Positions 1 through 10,571 of a DNA stretch of 64,000 bases are shown piece after piece. The DNA comes from Cristatella mucedo (lineage: Eukaryota > Bryozoa > Phylactolaemata > Cristatellidae), in contig WPIO01000007.1 in assembly GCA_009760855.2 (NCBI GenBank), positions 674,501 through 738,500 of the forward strand, given 5' to 3'. Every line of letters starts with the position of its first letter. Positions within the stretch are counted from its first letter, which is position 1. The translations under genes and the position numbers were made by a program. Under the pieces are notes generated by a model, which saw only the letters and a program-made list of their open reading frames with translations, searched no databases and was not told where the DNA came from.

Positions 1-64
1 ACGGACAAAATCTTCACTCAGACCCACCAGGTCAGCATAGTTTTGCTTTTTCGTACTGATGGGG

Positions 65-249
65 TGAGCCGCGATGGCACATTTGGTAAGGCGGTTGCTT
101 TCATAACCTCCGGCCCGAGGTCGTGGGTTCGATTCCTGTGGTAGGCGATCCTTTATCGCCACTGCAAGCGGCGGTGATAGCCGTAAAGGCTCCCCTGTCG
201 CTATACAAATGGAGGCTGTTGAATCGGCTTATCGGGTTTATTTTTATTT
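65..249 (+). repeat. SINE family B (tRNA-derived), near complete
   Basis: tRNA-like head GAGCCGCGATGGCACATTTGG with A-box TTTGGTAAGGCGG and a perfect pol III B-box GGTTCGATTCC near 126-136. The body is GCGATCCTTTATCGCC, ACTGCAAGCGGCGGTGATAG, then the tail CGCTATACAAATGGAGGCTG. This is the best-preserved B head in the window. Confidence 0.8.
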
Positions 250-262
250 GTATGCAGTACTT

Positions 263-620
263 TCGGAGGCATCACTCTTAGGCCCCCTTATCAGTTTGCT
301 CCAGCCCACCTATCCACGCTGCTTCCCAAATCAGACTAGGCATCGTACTACACAACTTTTGACTTAACTCGCTTGGTGGCGTCTCGAACCAACCTCGAAT
401 CCTTCGGAGCCCCTGCCTTAAGTTGGAATGTCGCAAAGCCTAGTACTCAATCCAAAATATTTTCAGGATATCCCCGACTTGATGATTATTTCAAAGAAAG
501 CTAAAACGCACCTAGGCCTTACAATGAGTGATAGGTCCTTTGGAATGGTCCTCTGTGTGCTTATGTGTGCTGAGTATTTGCCTAATATCACTAACCATAT
601 TGGCATGCTTCCTTGATGGC
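263..620 (+). mobile_element. LINE family A fragment, C-terminal RT and 3' UTR
   Basis: Reads LGPLISLLQPTYP, RHRTTQLL, then NLESFGAPAL and a decayed PRLDDYFKES, which matches the end of the protein in the 5.3-6.9 kb and 25.5-27 kb copies. The 3' UTR words GTGTGCTTATGTGTGC and ACTAACCATATT follow. It has stops and no (ATT)n end. A SINE B copy lies immediately before it. Confidence 0.7.
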
Positions 621-1110
621 GTACTAAATATGTCCAGACAGAGAGTCAGTTCACTGAAGATGTGATAGAAATTCCTTATTATTATTATAGCTATTGTTCA
701 GATTTTGAAATAATCAGTGATATATTTGAGCTTCTACTTTATTTTTACATTTTATTTTTACTTGGATCTGCTGTGCTCCAGCTTTTGTTTGCTATTAGAT
801 GTTACAGACTCCATTTTAAATTTTTTGAAGCACACAAATAATAATAAAAACAATAATTTCATTTTCAATGGCATCCAAAAAGAATCGAATTCTTGCCCAG
901 GTGCTTTTCAACTCGTTCAAGAGAAGCTATCACCAAGAGTTAATTATAAGCAGCGTATCATGCTGAGCCAAGCTCAAACAAACACAAGTGTCATGATCAT
1001 GCAAGGATAAAAAGCACGCAAATAGACATCCAGAGCTGCCGGGTGGTAGTAGTTTTGGTTACATCCAGTCACTGAGTTATGCACAGGTTATAAGGACGCA
1101 AAGAACAAAG
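617..1110. other. AT-rich non-coding stretch, nothing recognised
   Basis: AT-rich sequence with short frames only. It ends at about 1110-1160, where a plus-strand LINE fragment begins. Confidence 0.4.
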
Positions 1111-1255
1111 GAAAAAGACAAGCTCATTGGGAACACAAATAGCTGAGCAAAAAAGATTTAGTTTGTATGCTCCCAAAGCCCGGAACTCACGTCCTACTGG
1201 CGTCACGACATCCCTTGACTTGACAAAGTTTAAAATGAAGCTAAAACGCAACTAA
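1110..1255 (+). mobile_element. LINE family A scrap, C-terminal protein end
   Basis: Reads YAPKARNSRPTGVTTS and LDLTKFKMKLKRN, the last protein block of family A. It abuts head-on the (AAT)n end of a minus-strand copy beginning at 1262. Confidence 0.6.
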
Positions 1256-1261
1256 TTATTT

Positions 1262-1920
1262 CAGTATTTAAATAATAATAATAATAAATGTGTATAGCGT
1301 CATCAGAGAACTTAATCTTTGTCTAGACACTGTAAATTTGCTGCAAAGGAAGCATGATCCAATGGTTAGTATTTCCAATACTGTAAGGCATGGAAGCGTT
1401 TTTAGATTTTTTTAAATGTTATCAAGTCGGGGGATGCCTTAGCGACAGTCGGGATCGAGTACTAGGCTTTTTGACTTACTAACTGAAAGCTGGGTCTCCA
1501 CAGGATTTGAGGTTGAATTGAGGCATCGCTGAATGACTCGAGTCCGGATATCGAGTAGTACGATACCTAGTCTGATTTAGGAAGTAGTTCGGATAGGTGG
1601 GCTGGAGCAAAATAATAGGGGGACTTAAAAGTGTGAGAATAACTTTGACGTCAATGCCCTGCTTCATTGGAGGCCACTGCAGCGAACCGTGATACAATTT
1701 GGCAGCTATGACTTTCACTACTGACAAGCCTGGCTGCCGAGTTTGGCACCAACTGTAATCGCCTAATTGCACAAGCCAAAATACCTACATGCAGAGAGTT
1801 ACAAAATTCAAGAAGATGTGTCACAAATGCATGGACCAATTCGGTTTTGATATTCCCGTATCATTAGGCTCTCATCTTTGCCGTGTTACATAGCTGAAAG
1901 TATGAGTGATTGTCTTTCCA
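1262..1920 (-). mobile_element. LINE family A, 3' half
   Basis: The minus-strand 3' end starts with (AAT)n at about 1271 and the family tail. On the minus strand the frames read NLKSCGDPAFS, LLQPTYPNYFLNQTRYRTTRYP, then FAAVASNEAG, LQLVPNSAARLVSSE and FLEFCNSLHVGI. Frameshifts are spread through it. The UTR-protein order matches the 5.3-6.9 kb copy. Confidence 0.8.
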
Positions 1921-2224
1921 ACCTAACCAAATCCTACGTGCTTGGTTCAAAGTTATTGCATACGAGTTTAGTTACCATACACATTTAAAAGTTTGGTTAA
2001 TAATTCCAAAAAGTCAGTCACGTGACTCGTTTGCTACATAAAATTCAAGGAGTTTCTGTTGCCCAATGAATACAGAGCAAAGCTCTTAGGCTGACCCACC
2101 ATTGCTTGACTCTTTCACATGTAGCTGAGCTGCTGCGTCAATTTTAGACTCATCCATTCCCTAGGTCCCATTAGGACCACGAATTAGCTATTTCATTGCA
2201 ATATATTTCATAGCAATTATAGAC

Positions 2225-2440
2225 CTTTGGAAACAAACGGCGTTGCGATTCAGCCTCAAGATTGAGGGATCTTCCTTCGGAACTCTAATGCCACATAATC
2301 GTATCTCCCGCTGCCGACTCAGGCCCTGTCTTTAGAACTGTTCTGCGTTGTACTTTCGTGCTACCCACTTCCTTGACTGCCCTCCTGACTAGCTGTACAT
2401 CTTACTTTCTTGCTGTTGCAGGAGATGGGGTTTATTTGCT
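2225..2440 (+). mobile_element. LINE family B fragment, 3' end
   Basis: Shares the block GTGCTACCCACTTCCTTGACTG with the 3' ends at 44.6 and 48.97 kb. Strongly decayed, no open frame. Confidence 0.5.
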
Positions 2441-2770
2441 ATAATAATAATAAATATAATAATACACGTGATAAAGCATCCTCGGAGAACTCAATCTATT
2501 TCTATGTGCTTTACATTTGCTGCAAAGGGAAACGTGATTGAATGATGAGTAATATCATGCTTGATAAACAACATGAAAAATACGGTTAGGGGTGACATGC
2601 ACAGGATTAGCATGCAAGTGTGGTTAGTGGCAGCATGCAGCAGTGTCAGAAAGCATAAGAACATTAAGGACAAATCACAGGGACCCAATATTTTGCTGTC
2701 AAAAATTGGTGCGTTTTTTAGTTCTCATTAAATGTGGCCAAGTACGGGATGTTGTGACGCAAGTCACAAA
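2440..2770 (-). mobile_element. LINE family A, 3' UTR and tail
   Basis: (AAT)n at 2440-2460, then the tail, CTGCAAAGGGAAACGTGATTG, the ATGCACAGGATTAGCATGCAAG motif region and AATGTGGCCAAGTACGGGATG, all as in the copy at 5.35 kb. No protein remnant. Confidence 0.8.
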
Positions 2771-2960
2771 ATCTCCCGACAACTTCTGCTGCTGCTAGGC
2801 TGGGGTCGTGCTTACGATCTGAGGCATGGTCCTCTTCGACTTGCGAGACTTGAGCCATTATGCCCGTTGTGCAGACTGGAGCATGCTAGAGCAACACATA
2901 CGGTAGGTAGTTCAAGCAACGCTATCGTACTCCACCGAAAGCCACTTAAAAATTAACTGC

Positions 2961-3098
2961 AATTCATTTATATACCGCCCTAAGAGAACTTAATCTCTAT
3001 TCAGGTGCCTAACATTTGCCACGGGGCTCGAGCCCACGACCTCAGCCGGTGCCTTAGTCGGGACGAGCACCTTAACCGCTGGACCAATCCAGCTCGGC
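2961..3098 (-). repeat. SINE family A (tRNA-derived)
   Basis: In minus-strand sense: head GCTGGATTGGTCCAGCGGTT, AAGGTGCTCG, B-box GTGGGCTCGAGCCCC, then TGAATAGAGATTAAGTTCTC and GGGCGGTATATAAATGAATT. Same structure as the copies at 33.9 and 36.0 kb. Confidence 0.8.
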
Positions 3099-3534
3099 AT
3101 AGACTTTGAGTGCTTGATAGAAAGCTCCCAAGGAGTTATGTACGTTTACACAAATACGTGTATAGCTGCGATATAAAGTGCTGGCAACATACCCCAACCT
3201 TAATAGGATCAATTCAGTTTACCTATGCGTTGTAGGTGCATAAACTAGCTTGTCGAATTTGCCAGCTGAAGCTCTGCACTGCATGCGAAAAATGTAGTGT
3301 ACAGTAAAGATTGACTGGTTGATCCGCCTCAATAACAATGACGCTGCAGAGCTCCTTAGCGGTGTTTGTCTGCTACAGGACTCGAGCCCCCTAGTGTGTA
3401 ATAAAGTGAATACAGCTTACCCTGAGAAAAAAACGCTGGGATTGTATTATTTTGATTATTTGAAGAAATTGTGGCATCCGGAAACTAATACAACCCATTC
3501 CTTCCAGATCAGGCTATATTGAAATAGCAATACT

Positions 3535-3698
3535 AGCTGATTCAAAAGCCTCTTTTGTATAGCGACAGAAGAGCCTTTACGGCTATCGACACCGCTTGCA
3601 GCTGTGGTAAAGAATCACCAACCGCCGGATTTTAACTCATGATCTTGGGACCGAGGTCGTGAAAAACAACCGCCTTACCTAATGCACCATCACGGCTC
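3535..3698 (-). repeat. SINE family B
   Basis: Tail first on the plus strand (AGCTGATTCAAAAGCCTC, TATAGCGACAGAAGAGCC), ending at the tRNA-like head GAGCCGTGATGGTGCATT read on the minus strand. The B-box is mutated. Confidence 0.75.
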
Positions 3699-4487
3699 AA
3701 GTCGTTGGCTAAGTCATACAGGAATGAAGTTTCTTAAAATAAATTTTACTTTTCATGCTGTGTAGTATTGGTGTGCCTGCTGCGAGGCTATTATAAATAT
3801 TTGCTAAGTAACAAAGTCGCAGCAGGCAATACAAATAATTTAAAGCATGTTACACAAAATTGTACACAAGTTTTTTCAGTCCAGCGCTAATTACCAAATT
3901 ACATTGATCCATTTTGTAAATTTAAAACGAAACGTTAGCAAGAATTTATTAGCACCCAGAAGATTAATTGCCAAGCCAATGATCAAGACTCTGATGGGTA
4001 ATAAAAGTCAGCGAGAATCTTGCTTGTATTAAATTGTAATTACTGAGAGTCAATAAATGTATGCAAACATGGTTACATGCTTATGAGAATATTGCTTGAT
4101 TTAAAGACCAGCCTGAAAGTCCTGTTGAGGTCAATCCTTCGGCTGAATCAGCTTGAGGATGAGTAAGAAAATGGTGCTGTGTTCTACCCTTCAGTACTTA
4201 TAATCGACCTGCTTCGCAAAAGTGAGAGCATAATGCTGACCCGATAATCTGATAGCCTGATGGTGGAGCCCACCTATAGAATCTGTCATGCCCAGGAACC
4301 ATGTTCTGACCACCCGATCGGGATTTATCGATGAAAGTATGCCTGCAGGACTCGAACCGTACCACAGATCTAACTTATTTCAAGTTCATAAATCAACCCC
4401 ATATTCAGATCAACTTCGGATCGATTACTTGACATTGCAAGCAGCAACTGTGGCAACTGGGTAGCCGTTCTTTGCTTGGCCCAGAAT

Positions 4488-4538
4488 GTATTCAACTATT
4501 TTTGCTTCATTCTGAATGAAGCAAAAATAGATGAATAC
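4488..4538. repeat. Near-perfect palindrome 1 (25-nt arms, 1-nt centre)
   Basis: Left arm 4488-4512, centre T at 4513, right arm 4514-4538; one mismatch in 25 pairs. The core reads CTATTTTTGCTTCATTC / GAATGAAGCAAAAATAG. It could form a hairpin or cruciform. It lies in the intron about 215 bp before the FN3 exon at 4752. Confidence 0.9.
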
Positions 4539-4551
4539 AAAAATAAATGAA

Positions 4552-4596
4552 AATAGTGATAATGTTCACAAAGGCTTTGTGAACATTATCACTATT
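4552..4596. repeat. Perfect palindrome 2 (22-nt arms, 1-nt centre)
   Basis: Left arm 4552-4573, centre G at 4574, right arm 4575-4596, no mismatch. The core reads GATAATGTTCACAAAG / CTTTGTGAACATTATC. It lies 13 nt after palindrome 1 and runs into a (TTATCA)-like repeat at 4597-4670 that extends the right arm's own sequence. Confidence 0.93.
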
Positions 4597-4751
4597 ATCA
4601 TTATCACTATATTTAATTATCATTATGTGTTATCTATATTATCATTATCATTATTACTATTATTACTCCCTAACTTGCTACATGCTTAGCAGTTCTGTGC
4701 CGATGCCAAGCTGTGCAGGTTTTCTTGTAATAGCTGGATGGTACATTGCAG

Positions 4752-4883
4752 AACCGGATGCTCCAACGGTATTGCACGCTAGTACTGACTCGGGATGCGG
4801 TGGATGCCTAAACGTTTCATGGATTCCTGCAAGTACTGGAGTCGCTGCCAGCTCGTTTTATGTTGAACACCGTCAGGAAGGTG
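4752..4883 (+). CDS. L1CAM: L1-like gene, exon with first half of last FN3 domain
   Basis: The acceptor TTGCAG ends at 4751 and the donor GTGAGT starts at 4884. The exon starts and ends in phase 1, the usual phase at FN3 borders. It reads EPDAPTV, then a B-strand CLNVSW with the conserved Trp, then a C-strand SSFYVEHRQEG. A CGGC cysteine pair just before the B strand is unusual. Splicing gives an Asp codon and continues as DKWFE in the next exon, which is the expected FN3 continuation. The open frame runs left to about 4625, but that part is (TTATCA)-like repeat and intron. Confidence 0.87.
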
Positions 4884-7800
4884 GTGAGTGGGCCAAATTT
4901 TAATTCAACCCATTATTTTTAAATACCAGTCCACGTGACGGTTGATGCACGTTTGCCTTTAGCTAAGTTCTGCTGTCACTAGGTACCCAAATTTAAATGC
5001 AAATAGTAGCTGCGGTTAAACACTGACAGCTAAATACTGCATTCCAAATACAGAATTTGTAATTAATTTCTAGTAATTGTACGAGGTTCTTAGATTGAGT
5101 AGCCATTGTCTGTCCTGATCGTGACAGTTAATATAGGCAAAACAACTGCATGCCTTATTTACGGATTTCCACAAAACTGGAACTTATTTTTAAAACTGCA
5201 TGAAAATCACGTGCTACTTGTGTGTATCAGTCGAAGTCACATGATGCCATCTTACTAAATATCTTTCTGCTTAAAGTTACCGTTCCCATACTCATTTTCT
5301 TCTGAAATATCTTATCAAGTGGCGTTGAAGCGTAGTGTGAAACAACTAAAGTATAATAATAATAATAATAATAATATACTTGATAAAGCAGCCTCAGAGA
5401 ACTAAATCTCTTTCTAGGCACTTTATATTTGCTGCAAAGGAAACGCGATCGAAAGGTTAGGGGTATCGTGCTTGATAAACAACATGAATAACATGGTTAG
5501 GGGTGGCATGCACAGGGTCAGCATGCAAGTATGGTAACTGGCAGCATGCACAGCGTCAGCACGCATAACCACATTAAGGGCGAATCCCAGGGACCCATTA
5601 AATACTGTCATAAATAGATGCGTTTTTAAATTATTTTTAATGTGGTCAAGTCAGAGGATGTCATGACGCAAGTCGGGAGTGAGTTTCAGGCTTTGGGAGC
5701 ATACCAACTACATGCTTGCTCTCCAAAAGATTTGAGGTTTTGTACGAGGTATCAGTAAATAGTTACGTTCTGAAAAGTGGGAGGTGCGATGCTTGGCTTG
5801 GCGGGGGAGTATATCTGAGAGATAGGCTGGAGCCAAGAATGAAAGACCTAAAAGTGAGCGACAAATCTTGAAGTCGATCTGTTGCTGACTGGTAGCCAGT
5901 GCAGGTCGGCGAGAAGTAGTATGATGTGGGAACTGCAATGCTCACGACAGACAAGCCTAGCTGCAGAGATTTGCACCAGCTTTAAGTGCCGGAGTGCACA
6001 ATCTGGTAGGCCAGCAAGCAGTGAATTACAGAAGTCAAGACAAGATGACACAGATGCATGGACAGATGGGGTATCATTATCTAAACAAGCCCGATTTTCA
6101 GCAATGTTATGTAGCTGAAAGTAGGCAGACTTGATCGTGGAACTGATGTGGTCGTCTAACGAAAGGTCACAGTGGAACAAGACCCTTAGATTTCGTGCAC
6201 ATACAACAGAGGATTTTCTGGCTGAGCTAATTTTGAGCGGCAGTCTTTCCAATTTATGAATTACACTTGGCTTGGCCATAACTAGTAAGTTAGTTTTATC
6301 ATCATTTAATTTAAGAAAATTTGCTGCCGTCCATGTGCGGATGTCATCAATACATGCAGCAAGGGAGTTGAGAGAATTCGCGGTGCTCGAAGGATTTGAG
6401 GAATCAAAGCAAATGTGCAACCGAGTGTCATCCGCATAGAAGTGAAAACCAAGATTGTGCTTGGCAATCACATTGGCAAGAAAAAGAATGTAAACCGTGA
6501 AAAGAAAAGCACCAAGCACGGAGCCCTGAGATACCCCATATTTTAGAGGCACCTCCGATGATCTTTGTCCATTCACATAAAATACTTTGGAGTCTCCCAC
6601 TGAGATAGGACCTGAACAATTGCAGAGCAGTCCAGTGATACCCAGGTGAGATGAGAGGCACTCAAGAAGAACTTGGTGATCTATAGTATCAAAAGCTGCC
6701 GAAAGATCAAGCAAAACAAGTAGAAATACTCTCTCCATGTCTGCATTCCTAAGTAGATCGCTTTACACCCGAAGTAATGCTGACTCTTTGAAAAGATTAA
6801 CTCTAAAGTCAGACTAGAACTTACTAGCAAGGTTTGAAGTTTCAATATACGAGTTCAGCCGGTCTGTCACGAATCATTCAGTTTCTTTAATAGGAATGGT
6901 AGAAGGAAGACTGGGCGGTAGCATCGTAATACGTCTTACATGTAACTGTTCGTCCTGTGAGAATCAGCAAATCATTTATGCCGATTAAAGCTGTGCATGG
7001 GCTATTCAGGTTTTACTTGGCTGAAAGCAAAACTTCATGGATATGAAGTCGCTATCAGCATGTGCCATGAACATGTGCTGGTATAAAAACCGCAGACATA
7101 TGGTCCTAGGAATTAGCAGGTTTTGTTGGTGCGACTCGCACTAACATTACCAAAGTAATTTTTGTCAAGGCTGGTGTGAAAGCAATAGCATAAAGCAAAA
7201 TAAAATGCTTACGAAAGGGACACTAATTGGGTGATACTTTAATCACTTTTTTATCTCAATAACGATTATTATTTTGCTGATTTAATAATAATAATAAAAA
7301 GATAGTTGTATATTTTGCCTAGGGCTCCTTGCATATAGTGTGTTCAGCCTACACTTCTTGTTGGTTGGATCACAGCTAATGGACATAATTTCGCATTGAC
7401 ACCTTTCATGCCTCACATAAATACTTTTTTCATGCCTCGTATGAATATCATATTTTAAAGCCTTCATTTATTCCCTAGCTCCTTTGCCGTAGAGTAAAAC
7501 ACTGACAGAGCTACTTTTGATTGGTACACAAAATGCCACTTGCAATAGTGATAATTACCATGGTCTGTATTATAATGATTGATACTGAAATATTATTTTC
7601 ACGAGGTCCAGTGCAAGTCGTCTTTTTTCAGTAAAAACTATGAAGTCAAACACAATTTACGCAATATTTAACTTGTACATCACATAAGTGATACTAGAGG
7701 TCAAGATCTGTTGAGTATAACTAAAGCGGTCATGACCATTTTTAGGCTAAATTAAGTTCTGAATTGACAAGGCACGCATCATGTTAGTGCTAAATTGTTT

Positions 7801-9842
7801 AACTTGCTTGCCTCTTAAGTTAAAAATTGTAGGCTAATTTATACACTTGAATATGATGTCAGATAGTTTTTCTTCCAATGATATACCGTGGCATCTTAAC
7901 TAAAATTATCAGCATTAATTAAAGACGAAACTTAAAATAAATTTTGGCGTACAAATGTAGTGATTCAATCAACTAGTGGTGAAAATAAAAAGTGGTCGTG
8001 TGTTCAATCCTATTAATAGTCAGTAGCCTGTCATATAAGAGTGGTTGCTATGACTAAAACTGCTATACATTCATTATGCAGATGATAAATGGTTTGAGAT
8101 AGAGGCAGAAGAGACTATCAACTGGATCATGCTCAAAAACCTCACCAGAGGGATTCACGAAGTCCGCGTCGTAGCAAGCAACGGAAACGAGTTTAGGACG
8201 CACAGCGAAACTACAAGAGTCCATCTGAATGTGGCATCACGAGGTTTGTTGATAGTACACGAGCTAAACTCCAGCTTATATAGACTATAGTTTTGCCTCC
8301 AAGCTCACTGTAGATGCACTGTGCGACTTGCGAATACAGCACAGGCAGTAGCCCACAGAGCTAATCATGACCATGCCTAACGTATTAACTTTGCGGTTAT
8401 TGCAGCTGAAGTCGAAGAGCCGCGTACCGTGTTCGCATCGGCATGGTTCATCGGGCTCGTTTGTGGAGTTTCGCTCCTTATAATTCTCATCATTGGGGCT
8501 ATATTCGTTTACCGGCAGAGGCTGGCCGGTCGTTACTCAAGTGAGTAAACTTTGTTTCACGTACAAACTCTGACTTAATGAGCTACAGTATTTATTGTTG
8601 GTGGCCTCATGGCGGCTCAATAAGCAGCTGGATGCCGATGGTGACAATACTTGCACTTCTTTCCCTCGTTGCCCTTCGATGCGATGCGTCTTTGCTACGG
8701 CTTCCCGGATAGTCGAGTTGCCTTAGTGCATCACCTGTAGCACTTTTAGTCGAGAGCACTGACTCTCACCGGCTGCCACCATCGTCATCACAGGTACAAT
8801 TGCTTATGTCGAGTCAGACCTGCATGTTGTGGATGAATTGCCCATATGTCGGTTCTGTCCAGACAACTCGCGTTTTAGTTTCACTGCACCTCTGTCGAAG
8901 GCTGCTGCCATTCCTTTGAGTTTAGCTCGCTACACGGACCTATCCATCACGGCACACGCTCTCGTTAAAATGCATGCTGCCGGATGCTGAAGGACCACAC
9001 TGTTGTCAGCTGTTTGCAGCATGAGATTGTTGTTTGCTCAACTTGATGACAAAGTTCACCGTTTCGTGATGAGTGCTCATGGATGCACAACCTGTCGTAT
9101 GTGTGACGATGAACCCGCCCCATGCACTCGGTGTTGAACGATGCTTTCTTGAGTGGCCCCCTGCCTTGTAGGCTGTCTAGGCAGCTCACGTAGCCTTGCA
9201 TTTTTTAGTTAAAGAAACTGTCGAGACACAGAAGCTCAAGCCAGAGGACGACGACGGATGCTCATCCCGTGCCTACCCGAGCAACTCGTAAGCTGACCGT
9301 GGCATATGATTTCTAGAAATGCACCAAGGCACTCTTCTCACTGCCTGCCTGCCTGCCTGCGTTAGAATATTGCAGCCACGTTGTTTCTGTTTCTTAGAGG
9401 CCAGCCGGGAAGAAGCTGTGCAGAGCTCGGTCTGGATGGGTTGCCTAAGGCGTGCGAAAACGGTGGCGATGACGACAGCGGAGACGAGTTCCAGGACGAA
9501 GATGCAACCAAGTTCGACGAGGACGGATCATTCATCCAGGCCTACCGAGAGGACAAGCTTGATGACAGCAGAGACCAGCAATCGTCTAACTACCAGCTGC
9601 CCACCTCTTCAAACGGCACAGCCACAAAGGACGACAGAGCTCACGCGGCAGCAACCCCGAGCCCACAAACTTCCCCGCAGCTCTCCACGTTCCAGCAGCA
9701 CCGATCAAAAAGTGCCCAGCAACCGCCATCCACGCCGCGTTCCAATGTCAGCTCCACTGTTGCCAGCCGAAGTGGCAGTAGCAGCGCCCTTCATGGAGCA
9801 CAGTCACTAGGCGGAGCCAACAAAACCTCGTCGCCAGACTGA
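4752..9842 (+). CDS. L1CAM: L1-family neural cell adhesion molecule (L1CAM/neuroglian-like), 3' part of gene, five exons
   Basis: Gene model: exons 4752-4883, 8082-8243, 8406-8540, 9209-9287 and 9398-9842, all with GT/AG sites and matching phases (1, 1, 1, 2). The product reads as the last FN3 domain (about 98 residues), a single transmembrane helix, then a cytoplasmic tail. L1-family proteins are axonal and glial surface adhesion molecules with six Ig and four to five FN3 domains; the tail binds ankyrin and so couples adhesion to the spectrin skeleton. Family signatures seen are WFIG at the start of the membrane helix, GRYS-K-E just inside it, and an acidic stretch leading into EDGSFIQAY, the equivalent of the FIGQY ankyrin site. 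No vertebrate-type YRSLE endocytic motif is visible. The Ig and earlier FN3 exons were not found and should lie left of the window. The family is secure; the orthologue is not fixed. Confidence 0.88.
5348..6960 (-). mobile_element. LINE family A (CR1/L2-like), best copy, 5' truncated and mutated
   Basis: Non-LTR retrotransposon in the largest intron of the L1-like gene, opposite strand. The 3' end at 5348-5450 has (AAT)n and the family tail. Reverse transcriptase is readable from about 6870 to 5700: RVNLFKESALLRV, LDLSAAFDTIDHQVL (motif A), GVSQGSVLG (motif B, Ser replacing Pro), HFYADDTRLH (motif C), LNDDKTNLL (motif D), HWLPV. The longest open frame (6738 to 5848) covers 296 residues, then the frame breaks near 5950-5700. 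The endonuclease domain is missing. Inactive. Confidence 0.88.
6961..8081. other. Intron sequence of the L1-like gene, nothing else recognised
   Basis: AT-rich intron between the LINE copy and the exon at 8082. No conserved frame, RNA gene or tandem repeat was seen apart from a short (AAT)n near 7284. Confidence 0.5.
8082..8243 (+). CDS. L1CAM: L1-like gene, exon with second half of last FN3 domain
   Basis: The acceptor TATGCAG ends at 8081 and the donor GTTTGT starts at 8244. It reads DKWFEIEAEE, then the E-to-F strand LKNLTRGIHEVRVVASNGNEF, which fits the FN3 pattern L-x-L-x-P/R-G-x-x-Y/H-x-V-R-V-x-A-x-N. It ends with a short linker before the membrane exon. Entry and exit are phase 1. It is too short to show up as a stand-alone open frame and is recognised by domain continuity. 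Confidence 0.87.
8406..8540 (+). CDS. L1CAM: L1-like gene, transmembrane exon
   Basis: The acceptor TTGCAG ends at 8405 and the donor GTGAGT starts at 8541; phase 1 on both sides. It encodes a short acidic extracellular stem (AEVEEPRTV), a hydrophobic helix from ASAWFIGLVCGV to IIIGAIFVY, and a basic stop-transfer RQRLAGRYS. The WFIG start and the GRYS end match the transmembrane/juxtamembrane block of L1CAM, neurofascin and neuroglian. This puts the FN3 domains outside the cell and the following exons inside. Confidence 0.9.
8541..9208. other. Intron of the L1-like gene
   Basis: Between the transmembrane and juxtamembrane exons. Composition is less AT-rich than other introns, but there is no supported exon or repeat in it. 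Confidence 0.5.
9209..9287 (+). CDS. L1CAM: L1-like gene, juxtamembrane cytoplasmic exon
   Basis: The acceptor TTTTTTAG ends at 9208 and the donor GTAAGC starts at 9288; it enters in phase 1 and leaves in phase 2. It encodes IKETVETQKLKPEDDDG followed by CSSRAYPSNS. The first part resembles the conserved submembrane segment of the family (KYSVKDKED in vertebrates), where ERM proteins are known to bind. At 79 bp it is visible only by splice-frame logic. Confidence 0.82.
9398..9842 (+). CDS. L1CAM: L1-like gene, last coding exon with ankyrin-binding motif FIQAY
   Basis: The acceptor TTTCTTAG ends at 9397, entry is phase 2, and the stop TGA is at 9840-9842. It encodes about 147 residues: an acidic block (GGDDDSGDEFQDED), then KFDEDGSFIQAYRED, then about 85 residues rich in Ser, Thr, Gln and Pro that end SSPD. 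FIQAY sits where the family has FIGQY; the tyrosine whose phosphorylation releases ankyrin is kept, while G-Q has become Q-A. The C-terminus does not look like a PDZ ligand. The upstream part is GC-rich and codon use is consistent across the exon. Confidence 0.88.
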
Positions 9843-10570
9843 GGACAGGCAACAGCTGCTACGAAAGTAAAGAAGACCCCTAGCTTTCTCGGTGGCCTGG
9901 AATACTCTTGTAAATTTTTTGGCAGGTTACCCAGTAAGTTATTGTTCGATGGATGCTTAGCTTTGATGTTTGCCCAGAGCTAATAAGGGCACAAATGGCT
10001 ACTTCAGCTCGGCTCTTTCGAAAGCAACGAAGAGCCGAGCTCGGCAGAATGTCCTTGAAAAGGCACTGACATTGGCAGTCAAGTTTCAAGTTAGTTAGTT
10101 ACATGTGTCAGTAGAAACATTACTACTTATTTTAATGCCACGTTTCTAAGGCAGTGTAGTGCTCAAGCATGTTCGCATAGCTTCGGCTTACAGTTTACGA
10201 TTACAGGCTGAGGTCAATGTCGTGTGCTGCCCTCCCTCCATCACTTCCTCATTGATTGCGTGGCTCATTTTTAGTCGTCGTAGCAGCGCAGCAGGATGCT
10301 TATATTATGTGACCTGTGCAACGAAGGAAACAACCGGTGCTACGAAGCCCGATGGGGATGCAAACGAAAATGAAGAAATATATGTGATTCGGATCCATTC
10401 AGTGATTATGGAGCTGCTCTGTTACGGTTAGCATCCCGAAGCACGACAGACTCGAGCTTTGCCACAGCGACTTTTACTGCCTCGGAATCTCTGGCTTTTG
10501 CCTTGAAGTAAGAACACCTCCACTCATGGTAAATGCTGCTGATGTAAACGAACTGCTGCCTGTGGCTTGT
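9843..10570 (+). other. Probable 3' UTR and downstream flank of the L1-like gene
   Basis: Follows the stop codon. I found no AATAAA or ATTAAA up to the start of the next LINE fragment near 10572, so the transcript end cannot be placed. A short inverted repeat (GAGCCGAGCT against AGCTCGGCTC) lies near 9998-10040. No coding signal was seen. Confidence 0.4.
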
Positions 10571-10571
10571 G

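Noticed and set aside
126-136. Possible functional tRNA gene because of the perfect B-box
   Set aside because: The same head, body and tail recur about ten times across the window, so this is a tRNA-derived SINE; the head does not fold into a convincing cloverleaf.
2732-2956. 74-codon frame with a Leu run
   Set aside because: Its first part is the LINE family A 3' UTR (AATGTGGCCAAGT, GACGCAAGTC), so it is not a separate gene.
4625-4751. N-terminal extension of the FN3 open frame (Tyr/His-rich)
   Set aside because: It translates the TTATCA-like repeat and the polypyrimidine tract; the acceptor at 4751 and the phase rule place the exon start at 4752.
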